A DNA stretch of 64,000 nucleotides, from assembly GCA_016802295.1 (NCBI GenBank), contig JAESIW010000200.1, positions 1,487,210-1,551,209 of the forward strand, read 5' to 3'. The notes under the pieces are model-generated. The model was not told where the DNA came from. It searched no databases and saw only the letters and a program-made list of their open reading frames with translations. The DNA comes from Brachionus rotundiformis (taxonomy: Eukaryota > Rotifera > Eurotatoria > Ploima > Brachionidae). Positions 12,150 to 23,616 of this stretch are shown here, in pieces (position 1 is the first letter of the stretch; each line of letters begins with the position of its first letter). A program made the translations under genes and the position numbers.

Positions 12150-12415
12150 TCACATTGAAATATCAGAAACAGACTTGCAAAAGCAAAATGTGACTTTGCT
12201 AGACTACGACCAGCTTTGAAGTAAACCACCTACAGCAAGAATAAAAAACTTAAGAAGTATTAAAGTGTGGTAAAAGCAACACTGATGTACAACCAGTTTG
12301 ATGTAGCGGATGGTTGAGTCTGATAGAAAATACTTAAATAGTTTTCACAATGGAAGTCTAAAGAGGATACTTGGGAAAAAATTTAAAAATCGTCTTAGAC
12401 AAAAGATAATATATT
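12150..12415 (+). mobile_element. Decayed LINE reverse-transcriptase C-terminus
   Basis: Translated pieces in shifting frames resemble the end of a non-LTR retrotransposon ORF2: FARLRPALK (12199-12225) matches the usual AR.R.AF..L segment. VESDRKYLNSFHNGSLKRIL (about 12315-12374) matches the family pattern W..T..D...L..FH...LRRIL. Several stops and frameshifts separate them, so it is a relic. The sequence is less AT-biased than its surroundings. The match is by eye and short, so confidence is moderate. Confidence 0.5.
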
Positions 12416-12621
12416 GTTTGTAAATGTTTGTTTTGAATTTTTGATTGAAATAGTTTTTAGGGTTTATTGAAAAAAGCTATTCATTAAATTAATTTTATTG
12501 AAATTTAAAAACTAAAAAAATTAAATTAATAATAAATAATTGAGTTTTTTTAATTTTTCTTAATAGAAAAATATTGGTCTTTAAATTAGTATTTACAGTT
12601 TATAATCATAAACCGAACCAG

Positions 12622-14407
12622 CTACATGCTCTCATTAATAATGTTCATGGTATTTAAAAAACTCGAACTGGTCACTTGAGAATCATTCGGTTGAGTAAAA
12701 TTTGACTTATGTTCACCAGCAGTCTGGTAGTTTGGGTGACTTAGATTAGCAATGGTCAAGTTCTGGGCAATATTCTGAGCTTTATTCGCGTTTTCTTCCA
12801 GTCTTAGCCTTTTCATGGGAGAAAAGAGCAAATTATTGTTCTCTTGATTAGAATTAGAGATAGTAGGTGTCTGATCTGAGGAAATAATTGTAGTCGAGTG
12901 ATTTGATATAAAATTTGAAGCAAACGCTGGAGCTGGAGTATTGAACAAGTTTTTTTTAAGCCTGTCACCAAACGAAGAAACACTTGGAATACTGACCGAT
13001 TGGACGATTTGCGCTTGTCTTGTTGGAGTTTTGCTTGGCGAGCCGTAAAAGTTAATCTTTGGAATTATATTCTTTCTGGCCGATGGTGGATCATTCACTG
13101 GCGAAGTCTGTTTCAAATGATCAGAGTTTATTTCATCATGAGAAGATGGTTTAATAAAATTAAAAGCTGTGGTTGAATTATTGGTTATAACTTCTGATAT
13201 TTTGTTTTCTTTTTCCTTGAGGTTTTTGCTCGATTCTAATTCAGCTATGTATCTATCGCTTTTTTCCAATGCTTTTTGGAGTCTTTTGATCTCTTTCTCG
13301 TAGCTTTCTATCTTCGACTCCATAGCCGCCATTGTATATTTACTAGTCCTTTAAACTAAGTTAATAATTTTAATCTAATTTTTGCTCAATAATTACATTT
13401 GAGAATTTTTTTCGCTCAATGTAGCCTTTAGACTCGATATGTCTTGAATGAGCATTGAGTTTTCACTTTCTAATTTTGTATTTAGCTAAAAATATATTTA
13501 ATTTTTCTTAATATCATCAATTAAATATAAATTACTTGTCTAAGCTCATCTCTTTCGTTCACTACTTGGTCTAAATTATTTTGCACATGTTGAAGCTTTT
13601 TAGTGATTGAGTTCGAATCGTCACTTGCCTCAGACGAATTAGAGATTGGATTTTTGTTACACTCCTTTTTATGTTTATATTAATTAGTCTTTTTAATAAA
13701 AGGATTGGTATAAAATTGTAAAAATATTCTGAATAATTATATATTTTATTTAAAGAGGTTAAATAACCTGTGAAGTTTGGTACATGATAAATGATTAAAC
13801 AATGGTTCTGAAAACAAAACCATTGTTTTATCATTGTACCAAATTTCGCAATGTATTTTTGGCAATTTTTCATAAAGCTAAATATAAATATTTTTTTTAA
13901 AAATTTGTTATTAAAATTTTTTGGAGACTCTTAAGCCTTGTTAAAAGCTGAATAATTGGAAATATTTTTATTCAATAAATTTTGTTTATATGAAAATTAA
14001 ATATTTACTTTCAATTTAGTAACTTCTTCAGTCAACGAGTCAATAAGAGTGTTTAAGCGGCTTATTTCGTCTTCATACTGCTGAAAAAAGTTCATGAAGC
14101 GAGCTTTTCGAGTGCCAGGATGGGAAAATTCAGTTGGTTTAATGAGGTCAGCGTCGTCTTGGTTATCAATACCACCCAAAATTCGTCTACACGGATTCTC
14201 TTTGTCAATTGGTACCCTACATGTGGGACATTGCTTTGTCTTTTCTAGCCATAGATCAATGCATGAGGTACAAAATGCGTGAAGATTGGGACATACGCTC
14301 GGATCTTTCACTTTTCCAAGACAAATTTGGCATGTTATTGGAAGAGTAAAGTTTACATTGGGATGGGATGGCTTCGCAGAGGAAAATAAACTCAAGCGCG
14401 AACTCAT
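12622..14407 (-). CDS. OBI1: ORC ubiquitin ligase 1 (RNF219) homologue (447 aa)
   Basis: RING E3 that in vertebrates ubiquitylates ORC subunits for replication-origin firing. Exons 14009-14407, 13536-13664, 13397-13485 and 12622-13348 join in frame to 447 residues. The RING is near the N-terminus with Cys26, Cys29, Cys39, His43, Cys46, Cys49, Cys60 and Cys63. Its text ITCQICLGKV...CIDLWL...CPTCRVPI..ENPC is the distinctive RNF219 form, not a generic RING. It is followed by YEDEISRL and a coiled coil (about 108-260), as in RNF219, then a low-complexity Ser/Asn-rich tail. Intron 1 (13665-14008) is unusually long for this gene and contains a hairpin. A TTTTTTAG acceptor lies eight bases before the ATG. 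Confidence 0.9.
13772..13847. repeat. Imperfect hairpin in OBI1 intron 1
   Basis: The left arm (13772-13807) and right arm (13818-13847) are reverse complements apart from a few mismatches and a six-base extra stretch in the left arm. A ten-base loop separates them. The arms share TTTGGTACA and AAACAATGGTT. It could be a microRNA-like precursor or a small foldback element. Confidence 0.7.
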
Positions 14408-16026
14408 TTTTGTATCTAAAAAATTCCTAAATAACGATCTATTGAATATTTAATAGTTGGTTTTAGAATTCGTTATGACCGTATAACTAATAAAGTTCAA
14501 TCAATAGTTAAAAATTAAACATGATTGATTATATGATGTTCCATTTTTGGTCTTATTATTTTTTATAAAATATGCACACTGAAAGAGTCTTTATAAATTG
14601 GTTATGAGGTTTTTAAGATTGGCCATTATGAGTGGTGATAATAAATATAACAAAATGGACAAAAATACTTAATTATTATTATTATTATAAAAATAAATAT
14701 TTTTAACTTAAAAATTGTATTTGATCCCTTACATTGATCATTTACGCAAATTAAGGCCATATTACAAAAAAAAAACAGCCTAAACAATATTAAAATCAAA
14801 ATATTTTTTTAATTTTAAGCTTTGCAAAATTAATCGGAAATATTTTTTTAAATAAAAATTAATTTTAAACTTTTTTAGAAAAAAAGATAAATTTTTCCAT
14901 TAAGATCAGTTCATATCATTTCAATTGAAAGATTTTATTTTTAGATATTTGAATTAATCGTTAAATTAATTTAAATAATTTTAATGTTATGTAAATTAAA
15001 AAAAAAGATAATTTAAAAAAATTCTAACTCATTAATAAGATTGATCTTTAAATTTTTTAAAGTTTATTTTGAGCTTATTTCAAAAATATTTGAAAACTAG
15101 ATAAATTTAAAAATTAAGTTACCATTAAATTTTTTTAATTAATTATTTAATAAATATTTCAATAAAATTATTTATTTTTTTCAAATTTACATAGAATGTA
15201 GAACGTGTTACATTAAAATCATTTAAAAAAGAAATTTTTTCACTTAAAAAAACCAAGAAATTAAAAATAATTTATGCTTCTTGAAAACGATATCTTTTTA
15301 ATTAACTGTTATAGATCTTAATTTTTATTATTCTATATTAGATTTGAATTAAAATTAAAACGTTTATATTACATAAGATTAAATAGCCCATCTCATAAAT
15401 TTAGTATCCAAATCTAATCAATATTCTATATTTTTTGTAAATAAATTATTATTTATCTTATGAAATTAAGCTAAAATTTAATACTTAATTTTAAAATAAA
15501 ACCATACATATTGAAGGTATTCAAACCATTTAGAGTCTAAGAAAAAATTAAATGTTGCCATAAATTCTTAGCTTGATAGATAGATCTCATTTACCAAATA
15601 ATGTCAATGTAGAATTACGACAAAAGCAAAATAATGTAAATAGATAGACTTACAATAGTATTAAGATAGACTTAGGATCCTTGATTGGATAAGTATATCT
15701 ATACAGTTTTATAATGATTATAAAACTGTAAAAGATTAACAAAAAATAAGTTTTAAATTCATGGAAGTATTTACCAAAATAAGCTGAGTGCAAAATCCTA
15801 ATTTGAGTCTGAATCTCTACACGCAGTAACTTAAATTATATTGCCTCAGTTAACTTTAATTTAGAACTAGTTTTTTACAACCAACTTTGTTTTTTCCTTT
15901 GTTAAAAATAGCTTCAGTGTCAAATTAAATTAAATATTTTATTTTAAAAAGTATTAAATAAACGGTTTAAGATATTTATTAATAAATGTTTTATTTTTCT
16001 CATAAAACAAACAAGAATAAAACAAT
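14408..16026. other. Intergenic between OBI1 and TDRD3-like
   Basis: Very AT-rich, with an ATT microsatellite near 14670-14690 and a short perfect palindrome at 15702-15730. No coding exon was found on either strand. Confidence 0.5.
15702..15730. repeat. Perfect 13-bp inverted repeat, 3-base spacer
   Basis: TACAGTTTTATAA and its exact reverse complement are separated by TGA. It is isolated in intergenic DNA, 300 bp beyond the 3' end of the TDRD3-like gene. Confidence 0.7.
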
Positions 16027-17991
16027 CTAATAGTTTCTTTTGTTATAATTTTGATTTCGGCCATAACTTCCACTATTTGGTCTGAAATTGTTGCCTCCCT
16101 AAATTAATAAAAAATAAATAATTTAAAAACAAAAATTTTCTATAACTCTTTGATTTCTATGTCGTTGACCATACTGATCATTTGAATTGTCATCGTAATA
16201 AAAGCCGTAATCATCACGATTATCATATCTATAATTAGATTGCTGTTCATAGTTTTGATAGTAGTTTCTATTATTGTAGCCTTGTCGATTTCCTTGTGAG
16301 CGATTAAACGTCATACTTGGAACAGCTGGCTCATACTGATTAGGCTGATAATTATTTCTGGAATTAAGATTTTTATTTGAATTTGGAACATTTCTATTTT
16401 GTGATTGTATAACACTTCGTTTGTCTTCGAATGTGTTTTTAAATTCTGTTTTTGGCGCTTGAGGTGGCTTGTCTTCAAAATCGGCCGGATTGTAGTAAAA
16501 ATCGTCTATTTTGGACGATTTCATGGGTTCTTGTCCAAGTTCAATATTAAAATCATTTGGATTATAAACTTGCTTATTTTCAATCGGCTTATCAAAAGTT
16601 TGTTGACCTCTTCTTCCCCTTTGATTTCTATGTCCTCTATTGCTTCTACCACCTCTTGGTTCATAGGATTCATGGACTGGTTTTGGTTCGGGTTCAGTAT
16701 CATCTTTTTTTAAAGTGAGAATTAATTTTTATTCAAAAAAAAATTTCTATAATTTTACCTTCAAGATTTAGTTTGGCTTTGAAAGCGTCAAAAAGGGTTG
16801 CTGCTGCAGGCGGTCGAGCAGTGTTATTTTTATCACTATAATCTTCTTCGTTGTCAATATCTCTAAATTTTCCTTTTTTTACTTTTTTTGTTTCCTCTTT
16901 TTTAAAAAATTAAAACAAAAATTTAATCAAAAAAAAAAAGTTTTTTAACTTGGTTTTTCAGACTGAGGAGCGACCGGAACCTGAGGTTTAATCTCAGAAA
17001 TTATTTTGCTTTTATCAATATTCTAAAAAATTTGAATTAGATATTAATTGATAATTTTGGTTAAAAATTACTTGCTGAATAAATGTCTTTGTTGTTTTAG
17101 ATTTGGCTTCCAAGGCTTCGGCAACAATGGCCTTTCTTGCTTCTGAAAACTCGTTTATTTCATCATCCTTTTTTTCAGGTTCTTCGAAAACCTTTTTACT
17201 TGTATCAACTAAAATTTGAGTTAAGATTTTTTGGAAAAATATTAGATTCTACCTTGGGCTTGCTGGCGAGCTCCAAATGGAACCCATGGTGGCGGAGCAG
17301 TGTCTGTCATGCACAATTTGCGAACATAATTCGACAAGTCTTTGGTTAATTTCCATTTTTCTATCAAATAGTCCACATGTCCACCAAGAATTTTGACATT
17401 TTTGGCAAACAACAATATCATATTTGATTTAATCTTGATTTCACCCATCAAAAGAATTTTCGTTCCTGGTGGAGTGTTCAAGTTCAAATTAGATATATTT
17501 TCCATTGCCAAACAATTGATGTTTGTTGAACCATCAGTAAGAGTAAGCTTAAACATAGGTGGTGCTGAGTGTGAATGTTCGTTTTCTTTAGGAGCACCAA
17601 TGTTCCGAAGTTTGACCAATTGTAGCACACAATTCGCTTCAAACTTTTTAATTTTTAAAAGTTTTTTAAATTTTATTCTATTTTTTGGTTACTGTCTCGG
17701 TTTTTCCGGTTACGATGGTCTCTGATAAATACTTGGATCCAACACTTTTTAGGTCACTCTAATTTTTCAGAATTATTTTAAAAATGCAATTAAAAATCCT
17801 TGATTAATTTTACATTTAAAAGTTGTTTAGTCAAGCTTGGTAAATTAATTTTAGGATTCTCTTGCAAAAATTCGTCAAGTGATTCAGATAGAATGTGCCT
17901 TTGGTCAAAGTTTAAAAAAAATTCAAATCCTTTTTTCAAAATACCATCCACTCGATTCAAGGCTTTGAATTAAATTTTCTTTCGGACTCAT
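16027..17991 (-). CDS. TDRD3: TDRD3-like protein without visible Tudor domain
   Basis: TDRD3 recruits topoisomerase 3-beta to RNA and chromatin. The N-terminus follows TDRD3 closely: a GWYFE start, then SVGSKYLSETIVTGKTET, CVLQLVKLRNIGAPKENE, SLNLNTPPGTKILL-like OB-fold text and LGGHVDYLIEKWKL, then PPPWVPFGARQQ. This is the DUF1767/OB fold that binds TOP3B. Further on, PPAAATLFDAFKAKL matches the human STLFDFLESK region. An RGG-rich stretch and a long Asn/Tyr/Arg-rich tail ending NYNKRNY follow. I could not find a UBA or Tudor domain in any downstream exon. Several short introns. Within the first exon the frame breaks at a run of six A (rev. strand, near 17932-17937), where one base fewer would restore GWYFEKGFEFF. 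It starts 190 bp after the XAB2 stop on the same strand. Confidence 0.85.
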
Positions 17992-18181
17992 TTTAAATTA
18001 ATTCTTGAATATGGGAAAATAAATAATCGAAAAAAATCAAATAAAATTTTGCTTTGTTAAAAGTAAAATTTTTTAATCAAGAGGCTTTTAAAATTTGTTT
18101 ATAATTTTATTTATTTGTATTGTTAATTAAAGTTATGAGATAAGAATTTATTCATTTAAAAAAAAACTTTACAACTACTGA

Positions 18182-21177
18182 TTATTGCTCTTCTTCGGTA
18201 GTTACCGTTCTATAAAGAATAAAAATTAATTTTTGTCTTTTAAAATAATTCATGTTATACTTGACAAATTGAATGCTATTTTTCGACTTAGGCATATTTG
18301 AACTATTTAAGGTTTCCTTCGATTTAGCCACTTCTTGTATTTCAGCTTCAGCTACAGACTCCAAGCTTTTCATTGCATCACCAGGCTCTAAGTTAAAGAT
18401 TATAGAATTTAAAGTCAATTTAAAATAATTAAATTACTTCCGGTTTGTGGGACTACCATTTGAGCGGCCATAAAGTTAAACTCAACATTGAAAGTTGCCT
18501 GCACGGACCTTTTTATTCGCAACATTTCCCTAACAGTGTCCTCATTACCATGAGCGATTTCAAATTCTTTCCATGTTTGCCAAAATTTGCTATTAGTCTT
18601 AAAAATACCAAATTTAAAGAATTATTTATTAGTTTTAAAACAATTACTTTAGGATCACATATTTGGGAACAGTGGACATAAATTGCTCTAGCTCTGTCGA
18701 TTTCACCAAGTTTTCTTTCCATTTCTGCATATCTCATGCACATTTCCCTAAAAATTATTATTATTATCTTCAATGCCAAGATTAAATATTTTTCTCAGCT
18801 ACTTGACTTGATCGTCTGGCAAGACTTCAATGGCCCTTTCGAATATTTCCCTAGTTGCTGTGACGCCCTTCATTGAAGCCACTTGTTGAATATAAATATT
18901 ATACATGTCGTAGCGCTCTTCTGCCAGAACAGCATCTGCTCCACGTTCATAGATTTTTATAGCTCGTCTTGCTAGACCATGATTTTCTTCCAATTTGGCA
19001 TAAAGCAGATAAATTTCTTTGGCAAACTTTTGGGGTATATTTTCAAGACATTGCTCAAACAAATCTCTTAAACGCTCCAATTTAGAGCCACCCTTGATTA
19101 AAAATTATAACTATCTTAAGGATTATTTTTATTTATTTAATTACATAACGCTCTATAAATTTTGTCAAATATCTTAGCCAAATGTCATACACTACTGGCC
19201 ACTTGAACAAAGCAATTCCTTTTTCATAAGCCTTTATTTTTAGATTTAAATCAAAACATTTTTACACAAGAAATTATCTACTTTAAATGCCTCTTCAAAG
19301 TAGTTGTTCTCTTCCAAGAAGATACCATAGTTGATTATAATTTGAGGTGATGCGATTCGAAGATCAATGATATTTTCATAACATTTTTTAACACCCTTAA
19401 AAATAAAATTATTAAAAAAATAAATAATTTTTTTCATTTACCTCAAATGTTCCTAGACTTTCTTCAAGATCGGCGTACATTGACCATAACTTGAGGCTTT
19501 TATAGAGCCTATTTTGAACAGGTTCACTTGGATCGAAATAGTCATACTTTTTTTTTGGTATTACACAAGCTCTTTGAATTAATTTAAGAGCATTTTCAGA
19601 ATTACTTATTAAGCGTAAAATTATTTTTTAATTAAGATAACAATTGATAAAAATTATTCTCTTACTCATGTCTTAGTTCCATTTCGATCCATTCACACCA
19701 GACATTTGCCAATTCATCCACGGTTTTATAATTTGATTTAACAGCTTTTTCAAAAACATATTTACCCTCGCTAATCTGACCCTTTTGTTCATAAAATTTG
19801 GCAAATTCTACCCAAAGTTGATAGTATTTGCCATTTGCTTGTTTGGGATCTACAGTCTGAATTGCCTCGGTAAAAGTATCAATTATCTAAATTTAAATAC
19901 CAGATAAAATTATTAAAATGAATTTAAAAAATATTTTGAAGAAATACATCTTTTGGCTTTTCTTCATAAAGCTTGACCCTTTTGAGCCATTCTTGGACAT
20001 TATGTGGATTTTGTCGGAGAAGAACTTTATTTAACAACAATGGCCGACGGTCCATTAAATATTCCAGTCTGGCTAGTCGCATTTCCAGCTCAAGATCATC
20101 TAAATTTGTTTAATTTTTAACGCAATAATTAAAATTTAAAAAAAATTTCAACCATCGTCATCTAGACCCTCATTGTTTGCCTGTTCCATCAAATTAGAGA
20201 TAAGATTTTCTTCAAATTGAGAATAGGCGTCAAAGATTTGGGTAAAATCTCTAACAGTCATGACTTTGGACATGCCTTCTTCGTAAATGTCTCGGGCTCT
20301 TTCAAAATTTCCCAAGCCAATGTAATAAGATGCCAATGAATTCCATAACTGTCCAACTTGATCTACATATTTTTGAATTCCTTGTCTCAAAATCGGTTCA
20401 ACTTTTACCGACTTTATTTTTGTTGGATTTTTTGCCAAAAGTTCACACAGCTCATGCCAAAGCTTGGTTTTAAATGATAAAAAATAATTAATTAATTTGC
20501 CAAGAATACTTGATGCTTTGTTTTTCCGTATTTTGAGTGAATATCTTCGTTGTTCAAGAGATACAGATATTTTTGAACACACTCGTCGATTAGGCCAACT
20601 TTTTGTAAATAATTTGCATGGTCTTCGACGTCTTCGGGTACCAACTTAGCAAAAAATAATTAGTATTTCATTTTTAAACATGATTTTTTACTTTTGAGTA
20701 TCTTTTGTAAACTTTAACTCCAGTGTCCGGTATGTCAAAATCTTCCACAAGTTTTAGATAAATTGGCCATATTCGATAATGTTGTGTAATTGGCAATGAT
20801 CTGAGTGCTCGGTCACAAGCTTTACGTGTTCTTGTGATTAAGCATTGATCGAGCAGAAATTCACAGTAATCTGTCCAAATTCGTGGCATTTTGTTCATAT
20901 AAGCCAGAGCTCTGTCATAAGCATTGTTCACTTCTTCGTATTCTGGATCGTTAATGCATTTTTTATTTAGATGAGCTCGTCTCAATTTAAGATAATTGTA
21001 CCAAAGTTTGTAGCTACCTGGCATTTGTTTAAGAGCTCGTTCGTAAACAAGGTAAACTGAGACCCAATTTGAGCAAAATTTAGTTTTGTGATTGATGTAG
21101 CGAAACCAAGATTTTAAGCTATAGGGATTTCTTATAACATCCTCTTCGTAAGCTAGGTCCCCTTCGTCAAAAAGCAT
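18182..21177 (-). CDS. XAB2: XAB2/SYF1 spliceosome HAT-repeat protein
   Basis: Scaffold of the NineTeen-related spliceosome complex, also involved in transcription-coupled repair. More than ten exons with short introns. From the N-terminus: EGDLAYEEDVIRNPYSLK, YERALKQMPGSYKLWYNYLK, MPRIWTDYCEFLLDQ, SLPITQHYRIWPIYLK, then LWHELCELLAKNP, ARDIYEEGMSKVMTVRDFTQ and DLRIASPQIIINYGIFLEEN. LARRAIKIYERGAD and KLGEIDRARAIYVHCSQICD follow. These match human XAB2 in order along its length, so this is an orthologue and not crooked neck. The tail is shorter than in human, ending FVK and TVTTEEEQ, without the acidic DEMDLEPNEV segment. The start is taken at the ATG before LFDEGDLAYEED; an upstream AAAAAAG acceptor leaves room for a further 5' exon. 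Confidence 0.95.
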
Positions 21178-22499
21178 CTCCAAATTACAAGTCTTTTTTG
21201 AGAAAAAAATCAAATATTTTTATTGAAATTTTATTTAAAAAGAATATATGATTTGAATGAATCTTAAAAAACTAAATTTACAAAATCTTTATTTTCTGAT
21301 TTTGAAATTCATATTGTGATTTTAAATTTTTCTAATAAAAATCTAGTTGATTGTCAATTTTTTTTGTTTGTTTTGACTGTAAAAATATAGTTTAATTCAT
21401 GGCTAATTTCGAACAGGATTACTGGGGATTTTATCAATTCCTGTTCCTGCTATAAGTTCATCAAGGATTTTTAAAGATAAAATATGAAAAAATAAGAGAA
21501 AAAAAGTTCTAAATCAAAAATAGTATTGTCAAAGCAAACACACAGAACTTGTAAAAGAAAATGATTGACGAAATCAATACGTCGTGACAGTCAAAGGAAT
21601 ATGAGGCACTGCCGGGAAGCTAATATAGCGACCCCTGAATGGATTTTCGCTTGGTGGGATGAACCGCCGTAGCTAATTATAATTATTATTATATGGTGAT
21701 GAATCGTTTGTTTATAATTTACATCAGACTAGACATTTGGTAACTGATGTTCATGGTTCTCTGAAAAGCCATTCAATGTTTTCTACCGAAAATTTTATGG
21801 GCTATTTTAAGAGTAAGTGAAACGGAATAAGAGGGCTTTCATCACAATTTCTAAAATTTAACATTTATTAAATTAGATAAATTTATTAAACAGAAGGAAG
21901 AATTTTTAAAAACTATTATAAATAAAGACTATTTTTGAGGCTAATATGTTCCATTAGTTTTATAAACTTCAAAAAATATAGAAAAGGATATGAAACGAAA
22001 AGCTGAATTTTACAAATTTTCTTTTAAAGAAACATTGAAACATGGACATATTTTTTTAATTATTAAAAGGCTTTTATTAAAAGATCAATTAGAATAGAAA
22101 ATCATTTTATATAGAACAATAAGATAAATAATTTAGAAAGAATTGAAAAATTTGAAAGAAAATCAGTGTTTTTGATTTCAAATTGTCTTTTCAAGTCTCA
22201 TAAAATGTTGATCAGAATGTGCAATTCGGCGAGTCTATTCAATTTAATCTGTTTGAGATTGTGTTGGATCTTCGGTCATTGTTTGAATTTAAAAAAATAA
22301 TTGTGGCGAAATATCCACTTAATTAAATTAATAAATTTTTTTTGTTTTTCATTGCTTAAATACCATTGAGCTTTATATAAAAATTGTGTTTCATTTTTAT
22401 TAATCGTCTGTTTTTTTAATAAATTTTAAAACAGAATATTTGTGTAAAATTTTTTTATTTAAATGTTGGGTTTTACACTTTTTATTTATACACGATTAA
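21178..22499. other. Intergenic with LINE-like 3' tail
   Basis: Mostly AT-rich. The stretch 21530-21690 is richer in G+C and ends in GTAGCTAATTATAATTATTATT, close to the 3' end of the LINE near 60050 (GTAGCTTTTTTATAATTATTATT). A short frame there (about 35 codons ending CCGCCGTAG) may be the last residues of a LINE protein, but it has no certain match. No gene was recognised. Confidence 0.4.
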
Positions 22500-22700
22500 A
22501 ATTATTTTGCATCGAAAGCTTTTTTGGAGTCAATGAACTTAGCCAACCACGAATAGCTTTATTCCAGAGTTTGTTTTTTGATATTCCAAAGAGCAAATAT
22601 CTGGTCAATTGATTTCTGTATGTTTTAAACCCTGCTTTTTATTCTCTCAATAAACCATTCAATGACAATCTGAACCACGTGTAACATTTACCGTAATTAA
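22500..22700 (-). mobile_element. Decayed LINE reverse-transcriptase core
   Basis: Reading the minus strand in one frame gives SIDQIFALWNIKKQTLE, one stop, then SYSWLAKFIDSKKAFDAK. This is the conserved RTE/Jockey-like pattern (RS..DQIFALR..IE... FIDFKKAFD) around reverse-transcriptase motif A. The preceding QAGF-like piece is in another frame. It is a short relic with stops and frameshifts. Confidence 0.65.
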
Positions 22701-23177
22701 CTAAAAGATATTTATTTAAAATTTTTTGAGATAAACTTATCAAAAAGATTAGTTTAAAATCTTGAAAAATTTGTTTTATTTTTAAAGTTATCTTGTATTT
22801 TTCTCGTGATTCAATGAATAAAAACTTATAAATATTTTTATGAGTATATCAAATTTATTAATGGCGAATTCGCTCAAATTTTTAAACTTTATTTTTGACT
22901 TATTTGATTTTTATGAATGAATTCAAACAAAGTATTATTTCCGGCAAATGATTTTCAAAAACAATAGTATATAAATCAGATAATTTATGAATATTATCAG
23001 CATTCAAGATTTTTGAGACTAAATTGAATGCAACTTAATGAAAATTTCAAATATTTCCAAACGTTTTATCTGAAATGCTAAATTTCAATTATTATAATGG
23101 GCCATCATTTTGAAAGAAATATTACAAACCAGTTTTATATATTGAAGACAAAGAGATTGATTTATTAAGATATAAAA

Positions 23178-23471
23178 ATGTCTATGCCCAATGATCCGGA
23201 AATGCAGCGAATACTCGCCAAACAAGAGCTATTTGAGAACGTAAGAGATGTTAAAATGAAGACTTATATCTATAAATCTACATACTTTTTATAAATTTAG
23301 ATCAAAAGAATACAAAATATCTGCTGGGATAAGTGTATGTCTGATGGTGTTGATAGCTATTTATTGCCAAGACAAGAGAAATGCTTAGAAAATTGTGCTG
23401 ATCGATTTGTAGATGCTGTCGTTATAGGAACTAGCCGAATAAACCAACGAATAGCTGGTGGCTCCCATTAA
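23178..23471 (+). CDS. TIMM8: Small Tim chaperone, TIMM8-like (77 aa)
   Basis: Intermembrane-space chaperone that escorts hydrophobic precursors to the TIM22 and SAM complexes, usually with TIMM13. Exons 23178-23240 and 23301-23471 join in frame to 77 residues. Twin CX3C motifs are present as CWDKC and CLENC, separated by 16 residues. The surrounding text (QNICWDKC...CADRFVDA) is most like TIMM8. There is no presequence, as expected for a MIA40 import substrate. VMA21 follows 145 bp downstream on the same strand. A TTTATTAAG lies eight bases before the ATG. Confidence 0.88.
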
Positions 23472-23483
23472 AAATATTAAACT

Positions 23484-23489
23484 AATAAA
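23484..23489 (+). terminator. Poly(A) signal of TIMM8
   Basis: AATAAA 13 bases after the stop codon, in the short spacer before VMA21. Confidence 0.45.
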
Positions 23490-23616
23490 AAATAGAAGAT
23501 AATTGAAACTTTTGTTTTTGAAATTACCATAAGTAGTCACCTACTTGGTTAAATAATGACAAATTTCTATTTTTATTTTACTTAAATCCAATTAAAATTT
23601 ATTTAGATAAAAAAAA

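Noticed and set aside
13605..13620. GTTCGAATC resembling a tRNA B box
   Set aside because: Lies in OBI1 coding sequence with no cloverleaf around it. I found no convincing tRNA in the window.
13571..13873. 100-codon minus-strand frame
   Set aside because: It crosses an OBI1 exon in the wrong frame and continues into intron 1; the correct frame joins OBI1 exons.
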